The notes under the pieces were generated by a model, which saw only the letters and a program-made list of their open reading frames with translations, did no database searches and was not told where the DNA came from. A DNA stretch of 64,000 bases from Eopsaltria australis (Eukaryota; Chordata; Aves; Passeriformes; Petroicidae), in NCBI GenBank assembly GCA_034509425.1, contig JAVTVJ010000830.1:388008-452007 (forward strand), written 5' to 3'. Each line of letters begins with the position of its first letter. Positions within the stretch are counted from its first letter, which is position 1. Shown one piece after another: positions 13,715 to 26,900 of this stretch. The position numbers and the translations under genes were made by a program.

Positions 13715-14329
13715 GAGTTGTCGAATTGGAATGCCTACTGGGGGGGGGGTGGAATTAACCCAGAACTTGCCCCACCACAGAGATCCTGGCCAGGAATAGG
13801 ACCTGGTGGGCAAAGCATCCAAGCCCAGAAGAGCTGTGGGGAGAGGGGAGTTCAGAAAAGCTGTGGTCTGGGCAGGGATCTGGGGAGCCGCCTGCTGACT
13901 GCCTGTGGTGTATCTGTCTGTCTGTCCATCCAGTGGGGCATTTCCGAGGTTGCCTCCCGGTAGCCTTGACCGTGAAACCCGAGCCCGCACCGCTTGACCT
14001 GAATTTCCAAGGCACCCACTGCAGCCCCGCCGTGTCACCGAGCCCAGATTGAAACCCGACCTCTGTCACTAATGGCATAACGGGAGCTGCGGGCCAGGGC
14101 CAGGGCAGCCTGGAGTGCCCGGAGGGTCTGGGAAGGGATGGCCCAAGCGGAATGTGGGATGCCTGGAGGGCGAGGATGCATATTCAGCGGGGGATGGATG
14201 GAGGGTGCAGTGCGGCGGATGCAGGATGCGTAGAGGGGAGGACGGAGGGTACCCAGAAGGTGTTGAACGGAAGGGTGCCTGGGGAGGAACAGGCGTGCAC
14301 GGAGAGGGGTTCAGGGCCAGCTGCCGTGC

Positions 14330-14520
14330 CTCCCGCCCTTCCCGGCAGCTGCAGCTCCCCTCCCCGGCTGCGGTTCCGCTGCGCCGCGGCCCCGGCTCGT
14401 CCCGGTCCCGCCCGGTCCCGCCCGGCCCTGCCCGGGGGGAGCCGCTGCCGATCTCCCGCTGGCTTGGGGGAGTTCGGGCCGGGGAAGGCGGCAGCGGAGA
14501 TTTACGATGCGGGAGGACAG
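14330..14520. promoter_or_regulatory. Isolated CpG-rich patch with GC-box repeats
   Basis: CpG-dense sequence within AT-rich desert. At 14397-14436 the 10-base unit CCCGGTCCCG is tandemly repeated, which gives several Sp1-type GC boxes. It could be a distal promoter or a poised enhancer. No gene was recognised on either side. Confidence 0.45.
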
Positions 14521-14745
14521 AGCGTGAAAGCAGTATATCATCATCAGGTTGGGCTGAAAGAAAGAAAACATATCTTCAACAAAAAGAGGGGCTTTGCAAT
14601 TCAGCTGCGTTGTTAGGACAACGCAAACTATCCTTGAAATGATTAGTTCCACTTCAAAGGCATTTACATTCAACAGGGGCAGACGCAGCCTCTTTTTATG
14701 TCGCCAGAGGAGGAGGAAAAATAATAATAATGAAAAAATAAAGCA
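14521..14745. promoter_or_regulatory. Candidate enhancer-like element next to the CpG patch
   Basis: AT-rich, repeat-free sequence abutting the CpG-rich patch. It contains a perfect 8-bp inverted repeat, TGCGTTGT-TAGG-ACAACGCA (14606-14625), and SOX-type TTGT/ACAA cores. Regulatory function is inferred from texture and context only. Confidence 0.3.
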
Positions 14746-17639
14746 AGGAGGAGGTGGGGAGGCTTGTGTTAAGAAGAGTCATATGTTTGCTTCTATTTAT
14801 TTTTCCTCATTCAGGGGACACTTGTGTAAGACAAACACAGCGCTGGCAGCCGCGGGGCTCTGGGCTGCTGGCCGGGGAGGTGGGCGAGGGATGGCCGGCC
14901 GGGCGGCTCGGGGGCTGCACTTGGGCTCCCCCACCCCTTCCAAAGGAGAAGTGAAAAGACAACAGGGAAAAAAAAAGAAGAAAGAAAAAAATGAGTGAAA
15001 AAGAAGGAAAAAATTCCCTGACCTCAAGAGCTGTCTTTCCTGGCACATCTATTATTAACTTGAGGAAGTGTGACCTATATTCGGTTGGATCACAAAGTTT
15101 CAGGGTATCCTGACAGAGTTTGGGAAAGATTTGAAGACTGAGATGTCTCCACTCTGCTCAGGAATTGGCTCCTATGTGATGGCCTGGGCTGGGAAGAGGT
15201 TTTTGCATCTGAAATCGTGTATCTAAACTGTCTCCCAGAGGCCTCTGCATGGGAAAACCCATTTGGTGTGTTGCAGGTTATCCTGAATGGATAAAGAATG
15301 TGAAAGAGGAGAAAGATTCTGGCATTAGCCCAGAGGCAACATTTACCATACCCCTACTGCTTTCTCAAAATCCAACCCATCTCCCCTTTCCCTGATCAAT
15401 TCTCACACCCAAAGGAGCAGAGACTTCTCTCCTATTTCAAAGAACATCACATATAGTAACTCCCAAATTACCTATTGGTAGTGTTCCCATCGTGCTCAGT
15501 CAAAGAGCAGGCATAAAAAAAATTAAAATTCAAACTACAGAGCCTATCTGGAGAGTTCTCTGTGCTCATGGAAGGATTACCCACCACCTGAAATGTCCTG
15601 CCCCAACACATGTCCATGTGTAGTGGCGGGCAGAAGGCTTGGCTCTGTCCTTCTTTTCCTGTTGCTGGTTCCTGCCTGATGTTTTGCAGCTCATCCTTGG
15701 GTTAGACCTCATCATTCTGTTGGAGAAGAAAACTGAACTTGTAAAAGATCCTGGGCAACAGTTTTCTAAAATATTTTGTCTCCCACAGCTATCTCAACGC
15801 ATATGAACTGAATTAGTCTCAATACTGGTGCTGATCAAAAATCTTTCTTTCAAGTCACTTTTGTGGGAAGGTTAACACTTTGCACATTTCAAACCTAACA
15901 ACTATATTAGGGTTAAAAAAAAAAACACACAACGGAACATTTTTAAGGTGGTGTGAACATTTTAATGCCTGCATCCACAAATTCTCTGCTCTGGCCCTAT
16001 TGGGAAGCCAGAGATGAGGCTGGCCCCAGCTTTATGAAAAAAACAACATTATGCAAGATTGTGTTTGAAAATTAAATCCTTATTCCAGTCAAACTGTAGC
16101 TGAAGTCAAGGTTTAACTCATCCATGATCCTTGTTTTAGGCTATGAACATGCATATGAGTAATTTCTGATCATTCCAGAAAATTTCTTCCTTTTTTCCCT
16201 CTTTCCCCATTCTCTCTTATTTCTCATCAGTCTTTTCCTTACAGGCATGGGGAGACTCAAACAACAAGAGCTGGAGATTTTAGCATTCACTTTCAGTTAC
16301 TTTCAGCCAGGTTTTGTTCATCTCAGATATTTTGTTTGCTCTGGAGAGCTGTGGCCCAAGGAGGATCAGTCCAGTTCTGGATCATGTTTGGACCATGTGG
16401 GCTGAGAACCATGTGCTGCAGCAACCAGAGCATAGAGGTTAGAAATGGGCCTTTCTGGGATGTCAGCTCTCGTGGTGGTTTTGACAACCAGCAGAAATGT
16501 GGCCAGAAGTGTGGCAGTGGCTTTAGAGAGAAAAGTGGTAACATTTTTTTATTTTAGCAGGTGAATGCCACAGGGTTGGTACTCTGGAAAAAGAAAGAAA
16601 TAAAACTACAGAAATCCTAATAAAAATAATATACTATTGAAAATTAATAAAAAAGAGGTAGTCTTGAAAAGAATACTGAATTGGGGAGGGAGATGGGAGA
16701 AGTGCTGGCTGCTGTGCTGCGTGAGGGGCACCGGAGTTCAAAGGTGAAGCTGCCAGAGCTGCCAGCCTGAGACACATTAGCCACCAGTGTTTTCATTCCT
16801 GAAGATAAAGATAATTTTTCAGTCAGAAAAGTGCATTTTTATTGAATTCCCTGCAAGTTCATACTTTTAAAATGTGTTTTCCATTTCTGACTTTCTTGTT
16901 TTATTGAACACTGGAAACACGAGAGCTTTTCAAATATCCTTGAGAACAATGGGAGCTTTACATTTGTTCTGTCATTTACTCTGTCGTTTATAGAGGCCTT
17001 ATCAGGAAACAAAAGCTGATGTGTGCTTTAGCTCCACAGCACCTTCTGATGTGGACCTTCCCCCTCTTCTGACTTCTATTGTTTTTCTGCCACTCTGTCC
17101 CTAAAATACTGGTGAGGCTGCTGGGGCTGCTTGGCTACAGGAAGGAGGGAAGTGCCCCTGGGACTCCAAGGTTTGGTGGGTACTTGTAAAGCAGAGGGAT
17201 GAGGCTGGGTGAGCCATCAGCATCGTATGTTCCCTGAGTTCAAGAGCAGTCCTTTTCACTCATTTACCTCAGCTAATCCAGGCCTGTCTCTAACCTGGCA
17301 TTAACTAGGACCAACTTTTGGTTTTGCAGGCAGATGCTGGTGACTGTGGCATCATCCAAGGTGCGTTTTTTTTGCAAGAGGAATGAGGAATATGGCTGTT
17401 GGTGAGAAACTCACACAGTTACTCCAAGTCCCTTTGCAGAACTGCTGATCACAGCCTTCCCAGTAGCAATGCAAAACCTGAGTGAACAGGAAAATCCTCT
17501 GGATATGGACATTCAACCCAAAGCTCTGATGCTCTGCTCCGGTGTCCTTGCACTGGGTAAGCAAAGAGTGAGAGGAGCAGCGTGGAGGAGGGAGTGGACC
17601 AGGTGAGGAACGCCCTCCCCCGTATGGTCTCTTCCCCCC
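14746..17639. other. Intergenic DNA
   Basis: A GC-rich patch at 14840-14940 is followed by AT-rich unique sequence. No gene or transposon was recognised. Confidence 0.5.
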
Positions 17640-18000
17640 TTGTTACCCTCTTGTCTTCCCCTTTCTCTGATTTTTGTGTGTGTGTGCGTGTCTTCCTCCC
17701 CTCCTTCTTGTCCGCGCAGCTCCTCTCCCATTCTTGTCTCGCTCCACCCTCCGTTTCTCTTGTCTGGCTGCCCCCCACCTCTTTTGTCCTGCTCGGCTGC
17801 TCGGCATCGCTTTTGTGTGGTAATAGCAGCGACTGCCTCCGGCTCAAAGGTTCCCAGCGCGGCTGCCATCGCCCCCCGGCTTTAAATTCAGCTGCTCGGA
17901 CCCAAGAAGGGTCCTCTGTCCCGGCGCCCCGGCAGTCCGGCGTGGCTGATGCCCGCTCCCGGAATGTGTTCGTGGTCCCCTCTGGCTGTCACAGCTGTGA
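17640..18000. promoter_or_regulatory. Pyrimidine-rich, moderately CpG-rich patch
   Basis: C/T-rich on the + strand (17620-17800), then CpG-containing sequence to about 18000. It includes a short GTGTGTGTGTGCGTG run near 17677. No coding sequence was recognised; this could be a weak CpG island. Confidence 0.3.
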
Positions 18001-20938
18001 CTGCCATGGCCTGAGGGGACAGTCCCTCCCCGTCAGCCTGGAGAGTGCATCGACAAGGTGGTGCTGAGGCAGCTGGAGCTGCAGTAAGATCTTCCAGCTT
18101 GCTTTGGGCCACGTTGAGCTGCTTTCCCGGAGGCGCTGGCGCGCATGGGGCAGGAGCCAGGGAAAAAGACTCCATGGGGATGTTGGGGCCCTTTGTGTTT
18201 CCATCCCCACCTGAACTGTTTCTTGTTTTACGTTAAGTTCAACTCAAAACAGTCAGGAATGAAGTTTCTGTGGAACTTTTCCTTTGGACATATGGAATCT
18301 GCTGTTCGTTGCATGGCAGGAGTTGGTGGCTCAGAGCAGGCTCTGGGAATTGGCCTTTCCCCATGAGGTGTGCAGGGGGCTCCTCCATGGGCTCCCTGCT
18401 GCAGGAGCCTTCCGGGAGCTGGGTGGGGTGGGGCAGCAGGTGACAGACAAGGTGCGTCCGTGGCTCATTCCCACCCCACTCCTCGCCCTCCCATTCCCGG
18501 CACTCGCCTGGCAGCAGCTCTGCCGGGTGCAGAATCCCAGGAACTGTAATTCTCACAGGAGCCATAGTTGCCCCTTATTCCCCTACAGTGACAGCTTGCC
18601 ACATGCTTTATTGCTCCTCTCCCTCCTGGGAAGCCTCTGATTGCTCTCGGGAGCCGCCACGCTCGGCCGAGCGCATCCTAGAGCCGCTGCGGGGTGGGCG
18701 GGCGGGTTCCCCTCTCGGAGCGGGGACGGGGCCGTGCGGCTCCGCTTTGCACGGCAGCGTTTTCATGGCTGGATAATGTTTGCTGCAACTCCGTGTCACA
18801 TCTGTTTTTCTGAGAGCCACATTCCCTGTCCTGGCTTTGTCCCGAGGAGCTCCAGGCTGTCTGGACCGAGGCTGCCCAGGATGCCGTGTGGGGATGCTGC
18901 ACGTCAGCCAGGGGATGCTGAGACCTTTAGTGCTGACTGCGAGGAAGGCAGCAAGGGGTGATGGAACCTGCCACTGGTAAATGCAAATGAGTGGCAGAAA
19001 ATGCTAAGGAGGCTGAAAAAAAGCAGCCAGTTATCAGAAAAATTCTTTCTAAAGAACTAAACTATTTTCCTCTAGGATCATTTGTGAGTAGACCATGCAC
19101 TGCAGCTACACTTAGATTTAAAGGTGGAAATAATGAGAATGAGTCAATGCATTTTTCCTAACTCCTCCTTTTCAAGATTTGTTTGAAATATTTTTTCCCT
19201 GACACTGTGTTTTCTTTCCTCTGAAGAGAACAAGTTAAAAAAATAGCAGAGATAGAAGGAATAAATGCTAATGGGATGTTAAATGAAGTATTTATGTTAC
19301 ACACTGATGGGTCTCATTTGTACACCTGAGATAAACATTCCCATAGTAAGAATAAAAATATATATGTTTATAAATATATGTATACATATATAGACTGAGA
19401 TATAGGTGGCTTGAGAGCTTGTGGATGTGCAGACGTGTGTTTGTGTGTGGCAGGTGAAGAGAGAGAAACAGAAATCCACCTTTGCTGTGGCAGTTTTGGT
19501 TTGCAGAGTGAGCTGGAGTGACCGAGCCTCTGATACACACCACGGGTTGCTCTTTGTTTAGAAAATAAATCCCCCGTAAAACTTACCATAGGTTGAGATA
19601 AAACAAGGCAGATTCTAATGAACACCAAGAGGTTTGAGCCCCCCGAGGAGGAGCTGTGTGCAGATTTCCACAGCATGCTGACCTTTTGTGCGAGTGCTTC
19701 AGCCTGCCACAGAGTCAGCCTGCATGACCTTCTGGAGTGTGCAGGAGTTGCAGTGTCCTGGAGAGAAATCCTGTCCCTGCCAAAGCCGCATCTCCATGCC
19801 AGCCAGAGCCAGAGCTAGTATCAGCAGCACTTGATTTTCTGGAGATCACACACCCTCCCTGCTGTCAGAAAGAAATATAAAAGCCTGTTTGTATTAATCT
19901 AGTACAGCCTTCTACGTATTAAATAATAGTTGTGCTATTAATAATGAATTTATCACATTTCTCTGTCAGTTCCAATTTGTGTTACTTCCTGGCTGGCAGC
20001 AGCTTTGTCAGCAGTGCAGTGGGATCTGGCAGAGCTCTCACCTGGCACCTTGGCTTCTCCTCTTTGTCCTGTGTACAGCCCCCAGCACACCTGGGTGTCA
20101 CTTGCCAGGGCTCCATCCCTCCCACTTTACAGAAAAGTGTCCTGGTTCTTAATGCCCTAAGGAAGGGGAGGCTGGCTGAGCTGGCAAGTGAGGCCTGAAG
20201 GATGTTTTCTATTCCTTGGAATACTAAAAAGAATCAGAATGGTGAATACACAGGTTTTTAAATGAAATTACCTAGTCAGGTTTTTTTCACTCTGAGTTAA
20301 GTAGTTGAGCATGGATGTCACCAGGAAACTGGTAAGGCAGTAACTTAAACATCCCCAAATAAATCTGCTTTTCGTCCACTGAGACCAGATTTTACTTTGA
20401 AGTAATGGAGCACAGGGGATTGCATCAAATACGTGTTATGGTCATCAGCATCTCCTGGCAGCAGCCATCCTGGCAGTGGGAATGGTGATCTGCAGCCTAC
20501 GACTGAATCCTCCCATCATGTTGCCTTTCATGGAGCAGGTCTGATGGACTGATGTGCTGTGGGACACTGTCCAGAGTCCCGGGGAGCACAGAGAGGTGTG
20601 TGACTGCTGCTTGTCTCCCTCTGTTTCAGTATTGCTGTAGGAAATGGCAAATACCTCTGACTTCGTCACTTCCGATGAACAGCCCATTAAGTCTGGAATT
20701 GTCTCCTTGGTTGTCTCTTGCCATGGAATTTTTCAGTCTGGTTTCAGAAGCAGATGAGGCTCTCACTTCTCAGTTGCTGATCTGTCCCTGTTCTGCTGCT
20801 TTGCTAACTCTGAACCCGTAAATTAGAGGCATTGCACTTCAGTAGCTTGTGCTGAGCCCAAGACTAATTGGTATTGCCCTTGAAATCAGAAGTCAGGGTG
20901 TGCAACATTGTAGAAATGGCTTAAAAACTTGAAACATA
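18001..20938. other. Intergenic DNA
   Basis: A small CpG-rich patch (18640-18760), an AT-rich low-complexity stretch (19353-19405) and otherwise unique sequence. No gene was recognised. Confidence 0.5.
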
Positions 20939-20939
20939 A

Positions 20940-20972
<33 letters not shown>

Positions 20973-20973
20973 T
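20939..20973 (+). repeat. (ATA)n microsatellite
   Basis: About eleven ATA/AAT units, almost perfect. Confidence 0.95.
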
Positions 20974-23900
20974 GAGGTTTGATTTTCTCTGGATCCTTTG
21001 AACACAGGGGGATGCAGTGCAAGAGGATATAATGAAGGGGTGATGAGCTGGCATGGTCACTGCTGTGCTACACCCTGTGGAGCCAGTGGGATTCTCGGTG
21101 GCCAGCGTGGCTGAGCTCTGCTTGGCGTTCCAGATGTGCCCAGGGCAGCCATCCCTGCACTCCAGCGCCAATCCCTGGGCACAGAGAGGGCACAGCAAAG
21201 CACCAGGCACCATTCAGCAGTCAGTGCAGACCCCAGCCCAGCACAAGATGGGGAGAAAACTTGAAAGTGACAGTGTAAATACACACCGAGGGCGTTTAGC
21301 ACGATGGAGCAGGAGGGTTTTGGAGGAAACCTCCATTATCGGGAGTGTTTGTTTTCTCAACTCTCATTGCTTGCTTGCTTGTCAGAGTCTATAATCAGAG
21401 CATTTGTTCATCCAGAGAACAGGTTCATGAATGCCTCGATGGGGAACACTGCACTGGGTGATGCTGGCAGCTCCTCTGCCCCTCAGTGCAGGGAGCTCAA
21501 GGGAACACCAGTGGTTGCTGCTGGGAGTGGCATCTCCACAGCCATCCTGGAGCCCTGGCAGGAAATCCTGCACTGAACCTGATGGGTTGTGGTTTATCCA
21601 GGCAGCTTCAGCCCTTTTCCACTGCTCTTTGCAGCTCTGCTTGGTGAGAGGCTGTGGCTCCTCTTGCAGTGAGGGGGTCAGGGCCTGGGGGCTCCGTAAG
21701 TGGGGGAGAATCATTCCTTTCCCGGAGTCTCCCTAGGGCTGGCAGTGCCTGGAACACTCACCTTGTTGTCCCCTACCCTGGTGGGGTGGGGATAGGGGAC
21801 CTCCCCTTGGGCAGGAAGGGGAGGACTGACATTCTCAGACCTGCCATTACTGTGTTTTCCAAAGGTCTAAATTCTTTTTGCAATGCTATTCTGTGTATGA
21901 AGTTTATTTCTCCTTAGCAGTGAGCTTTCTCAGTTTTGTTGTTATTGCCTGTGCCACATGTTTTTAAATTATTGGTCATGCCCCAGTGTTTATAACCTTT
22001 GCTCTTTGTGCTGTTACAAATCTTTTGTTTAAGACCCCAAATCTACTTGACAGCAAGCACAGGTACCAAGGCATCAGCTGCGCCACCAAACATCTGTCCC
22101 ACAAATTCAGCCCTCAGTGAGTACAACTAGCAGAGGCAATATTTCCCCTTGTTTTTAGACAAAAGTTCCTGAAAAATGAAGAGGAGACAATGAGCTGTAA
22201 TTATAAAGTATTTGTTGGTGTATCTATGCCTGGGTGCTGAACCGTGGGTGCAGCCAAAAACTGCTCTCACGAAGTTCAGCAAAAGACAGGGAAATTTGGA
22301 GCTACTTGAAACTGGCATCATTGAAAAGCTGTGGGACTGAATATAAGCATCTGGTAGGAAAATACTTGAACTGTTAAGCCGAGACAAGATGGAAATGAAG
22401 TAGAGGTGTCTCCAGGATGTACCACGCCCCACCTTTGTTTAACTCTTGCAATAGTTGAGAGTTCTGGCCACCCTGAGGGGGATCCTGGCAGTGATGCTGC
22501 TGCTGGACCTCTGGCCTCACAGGATAGAAACAAGAAAAAATTAGAGAATTATTTTTATTAGATAATCTGTTAGGTGAGACCTGGGTGCTTTCAGTGAGCC
22601 CTCTGTGACAAACATCTTTGCAAAGATCTACATGATTAACAAAAGATTCTCCTTGAGTGTTGGTTTCAAAATTACCTTTGTAGGAAAAAAAAAATCTATA
22701 GGACACATGTGAGTCTGTGTACACATTCACATTCACAAAAAGCCCAAAGCTTATCTATAATTTGCTGGAGAAATACAAATGTGGTGGTTGATTTTTCTTT
22801 TTTACTGAATTGAATATTAGCATTCTGGGCTTGGTTTTCCATCTGTGCCCTGCAAAAAATTATAAAGGAATTTTCTCTGATTGTCATGTGAGCGAACCTT
22901 ATGAATGTGTGTGTTCAGACTAATAAATTAATGATATTTTATTTTTATAAATAGGTGTTTTTCAAGAGTTTGGACAGAAGCAATCAGAAATTCTTATTAA
23001 CCTATCACAGTTAGCTTTCTAATTAGTGCATGATTGTTGTTTTATAGAAAATGCCAGCTAAATATTTTGGGTTCTTCCCCAAGAATGACTCCTGGGCACC
23101 CACAGAAGCTTATTCAGAATGTATAGGACTAAGTAGGGGAAGAATTTGTCCTCAAAACACCAATTTTCTGAAAGAAAAAGCAAAGAAGCTTCTGAGAAGC
23201 AATGCAAGACGCTATTTTAAAATTCAGTTATTGTCTCAGTGATTGACTGCACTAACTGCATCCTGCCAGAAACTACTGGCTTTTAAAATATATATTTGTG
23301 ATTAGTTTAATTCATGGAGCCTTTTTCCTCTGAATTGATTTGATGAAATGAACTAGCAAATAATAAATTTTTCACTGGAATGAATCTGCTTAATCAATTT
23401 AGACAATCAGTTTGTTCTTTGCTTAATAACATTTGCAAAAAGAAAACAAAGTCTTTCATTAACAAGGAAGGCCAGACATTTATAATGAGAGGTGGCATCT
23501 AACATCAGGTTATGTCTTCTGTAGGAGCAGAAAACAGGATTAAACATCTGGTACGAGTACCTGGCTCTGAAATGCTTCTCCTGCATTCAGTTTGGGATTC
23601 AACATTAAGTAGCAGGGAAGAAAACCCTGGCATGAGTCCCATTTTCATCCCTGGACGTTTTGCCAGGGCAGGAGTTAATGACAGGAACATGGGTCCAGAT
23701 CTGACCCTGCCTCCAAACCCATGAAGGCTTCCAGTCTGCTTTCAGTGGGAGCTCAGGGAGTAACACAGAGACCAAATGTGGTGTCAAAACCCTGTGTTCA
23801 ATGAAGTTCTCTCATTTGCTGTTTAGAGAAGGAGTTTATTATGGAGAGTCATTAAATATCTGCTGCTTACAATGGGCTACAAAGGAACAGCTTGGCTGGG

Positions 23901-26900
23901 AAGCCTGACAGTTCAAAGCATCCCTGCACAGGGAAAACAAACACTGCTAGCCAGAGAGTGATTATGCTTGTACTGCAGTGCAGCGGACTAGTAATTTTAA
24001 AGACATTATGTCCTAATGTTTTATTTTCACTGTGTTCTGGATTTTACGTTGATTTTAATTATACCTCTTAGGAATAATATCTGGTAAACTAATTTTGGTG
24101 AATGGCAATGAAAAAGCATTATCCACCTACGGTAATTACACATATTTCTTAGTCCCTAGATTAAATAGTTTTACTTAAACTGCACTACAGAATTTATAAA
24201 CACCTTTTTGCAAAGTCTGCCAGTGGAGTTTCAGATAATAGAAATCTAAAATACCAATCTCAGCATCCCAGATGGCTGCCTCTAGGAGCAACATAAACTG
24301 TTACCCCTGACAAATTTCCTTTTGCAGCTTTCTCAGAAAAACACAGCAAGCCAAGGCAAAGACATTCAATATTTTCCCTCATGGCTGCTATTAATTTAAT
24401 AACTTGGGTGTTAATCCTTCAGTCTTTGAAATCAGAAGGGTGGGGGGTTTTTGCCACCGAGTTTTGATGCTGAGTTTTGCCTGTCCAATTGCTCTCCCAG
24501 GGGGTGGTAGAAATGCCCAGCTGACTGATGATGGGAATTTTCTGGTGCTGCACAATATACAGGAGAATTGTAATGGTCCCATCTCACATCCAATATAATA
24601 ATAGACTGACACTTTGGGTTCTTTTGATTAAGCAAATACCCTATTTACTGAACTGAGTGCTCAAAACCATTATTTCTAATATTTTATTGTGAAAAAGATT
24701 AACAAGTGGCATCCTTTCCCCATGTTTTCATCACATTTGGAAACAGAAACTGAGGATGAGCAGTTGATTTCACTTGTGGGTGATGTCTAATGATTGCTAG
24801 ACTCCTCCTGGGACACTTCCCACTTCTCTCCACCCTTGCCTTCTCCTTCAAGCCCCTCCTCAAAGCACATCTTTGCCCCAGCACTTTGCAGGTAAATGTG
24901 TATGGAAGTTCTAGACTAAAATGAATAATAAAATGGAAGTAAGTCCAGGTGCCTGCAGGATGGGACAACTTTTCCTGCTCTTGAATGACTTTTGTGTCTC
25001 CTTCAGCTCTCACTCGCTCCCAAAAGCATCATGTGTGTCCCTGGGGTGAGAGGGAAGGATTTTGGGACGATAACCCAACTGTGTGATGTTTTCTGCAGAA
25101 GGGTTGCCTGGAGCCAGAGCTTCCTTTTGTTTGTTTGGGTTTGGTTTTTTCTTTTCTCCCCCTGAAATCCTTAAGGAAGGCTGGGTCAGGAAGCTTGAGT
25201 TAAGAGTCTGGCAGACCAATGAAAGGATGTAAAGAAATTATGTGAAAGATATATAGCAAAAATTAGGGGGAGCCAAAGGCAGAAGCATGAAGAAAGAAAA
25301 GAGGGGTTTTGTGCCAGCGTGGATATCCCAATCAGTGTGGCTGTGTAAGCCCAGCTTGGGGAAGATCCTGCTGGCTCTTGAGCTGGACCCAGATCTCCAC
25401 AGCCTCTGCTGCAGATTAAAGTGCAGTTACACGTTGTCCATCCTGGCATCCTGTAGCTGATCACCTCTACTGGGGGTTTTCCCTTAGCACTGATTAATGC
25501 TAAAACCAGAATTCCATTGGTGTCTTTAAATTGTTCTGTGCAAATGCACTTTGCAGTCGGATTCTGCCCCACTCTTTAAGCTGTGGCAAATATCTGCCAG
25601 CCAATCTCCTACCCGGGCATGAGCTGCTCAAATCTGCTGTTTTATTTGGCCTTTGTGTGTGTCAGGAAAGTGAAAAGCAGGGACACAATGCATCAGAAGC
25701 AGCTTCCCTATTTAGCACTGTAGAGACACCATTTATATTTTAGGCTAAACTTGGACTATTATGCAGTGGCAACACCTGCTCTTTCACAAGACTGGACTTT
25801 TGTAGTCTGGGAGATCAAGCAGTGAAAAAGCACCACTCCTAATTCTCACCTCTGAAAAGCACCATCACATTGTACCTTTTCCAGAGAAGAGGATGCTGTG
25901 AAGTCCAGTTTGAATCTCTCCCCCAACTGTAAGCTCAGCTTTACCCTGAAAGGAGCAATGCTGGCAATGCAAGCTCCCCTCTTTGCCTCTTCTGGTGGTT
26001 TTGGGGCTGGACACGTGAGGGTTTTGGGGAAGGTGGGAAGGTCTGTTTGTACCTGTTTCTGGGACATCGAAAGAGTGTCTTTAAAGCCTGAATTTTACCT
26101 TACTGAGCTTGGAAAAAAAGGCCACACCATATTAAAATGGGGGAAAGACTGAGTCTATGCTTTTAATGGTCATTATATACATATATAATACATATATATT
26201 TTATATAGTGATTTGTGTTAGACAGGAAACTGAAAAGATGTAAGATTTACATCCTTGTTACCAATGATCTGCAGTACCTGATAGTGTGAAATAAAATACT
26301 GGACTGAGTGCAGTGACTCCCTGCATGGTGGATGCTTCAACTGGTCAGCCAAGGATTTCCACTAAAGAAAAGTATGGTGGGATTTTAGGTTTGGGGTTTC
26401 TTTTTCTGTCCATTCCAGTCAGTCTTTTCTTGAACTGTTTCTACAGAGTTTGGGTATTTTTTTTTTAATTTTATGATAGTAGAACTATCAGGTGTAAAAA
26501 TATATGTGAGATAAAGAAAGATTAAAAAATCTCTAAGACATCTAACAGATGTCTTACCAATGAATGAAAGGATTTTTTATCAGTTCAATAATTCATTTGG
26601 GAACATTTGATTAATATGGTTAATGTAGGAATATAGGTAACAAGTAATTGTTAAATGGAATATAACAGTGTTCCATTTACTGAGTAATGTGTTGTTGGAA
26701 GAGCAGAATGTAGGAAAACTACAGCCTGTAGATTCAAATTGGCTAAAAAGTGCAAGCCAAGAAATATTTTGTTCCAGTTGTTGACTGTGAAAGAAATAAA
26801 TAAGGAATTTTAGGAGTGCTCTGTATCATAAAGAGATTGTATGAGATTTAAGTTTGAAGTAAATCTTTGCTGTTTGGAAGAACAGCTGTTCGGTGTCACA

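Noticed and set aside
14606..14625. Inverted TTGT/ACAA pair considered as a SOX dimer site
   Set aside because: The half-sites face the opposite way from the known SOXE dimer arrangement, so I kept it only as a palindrome.
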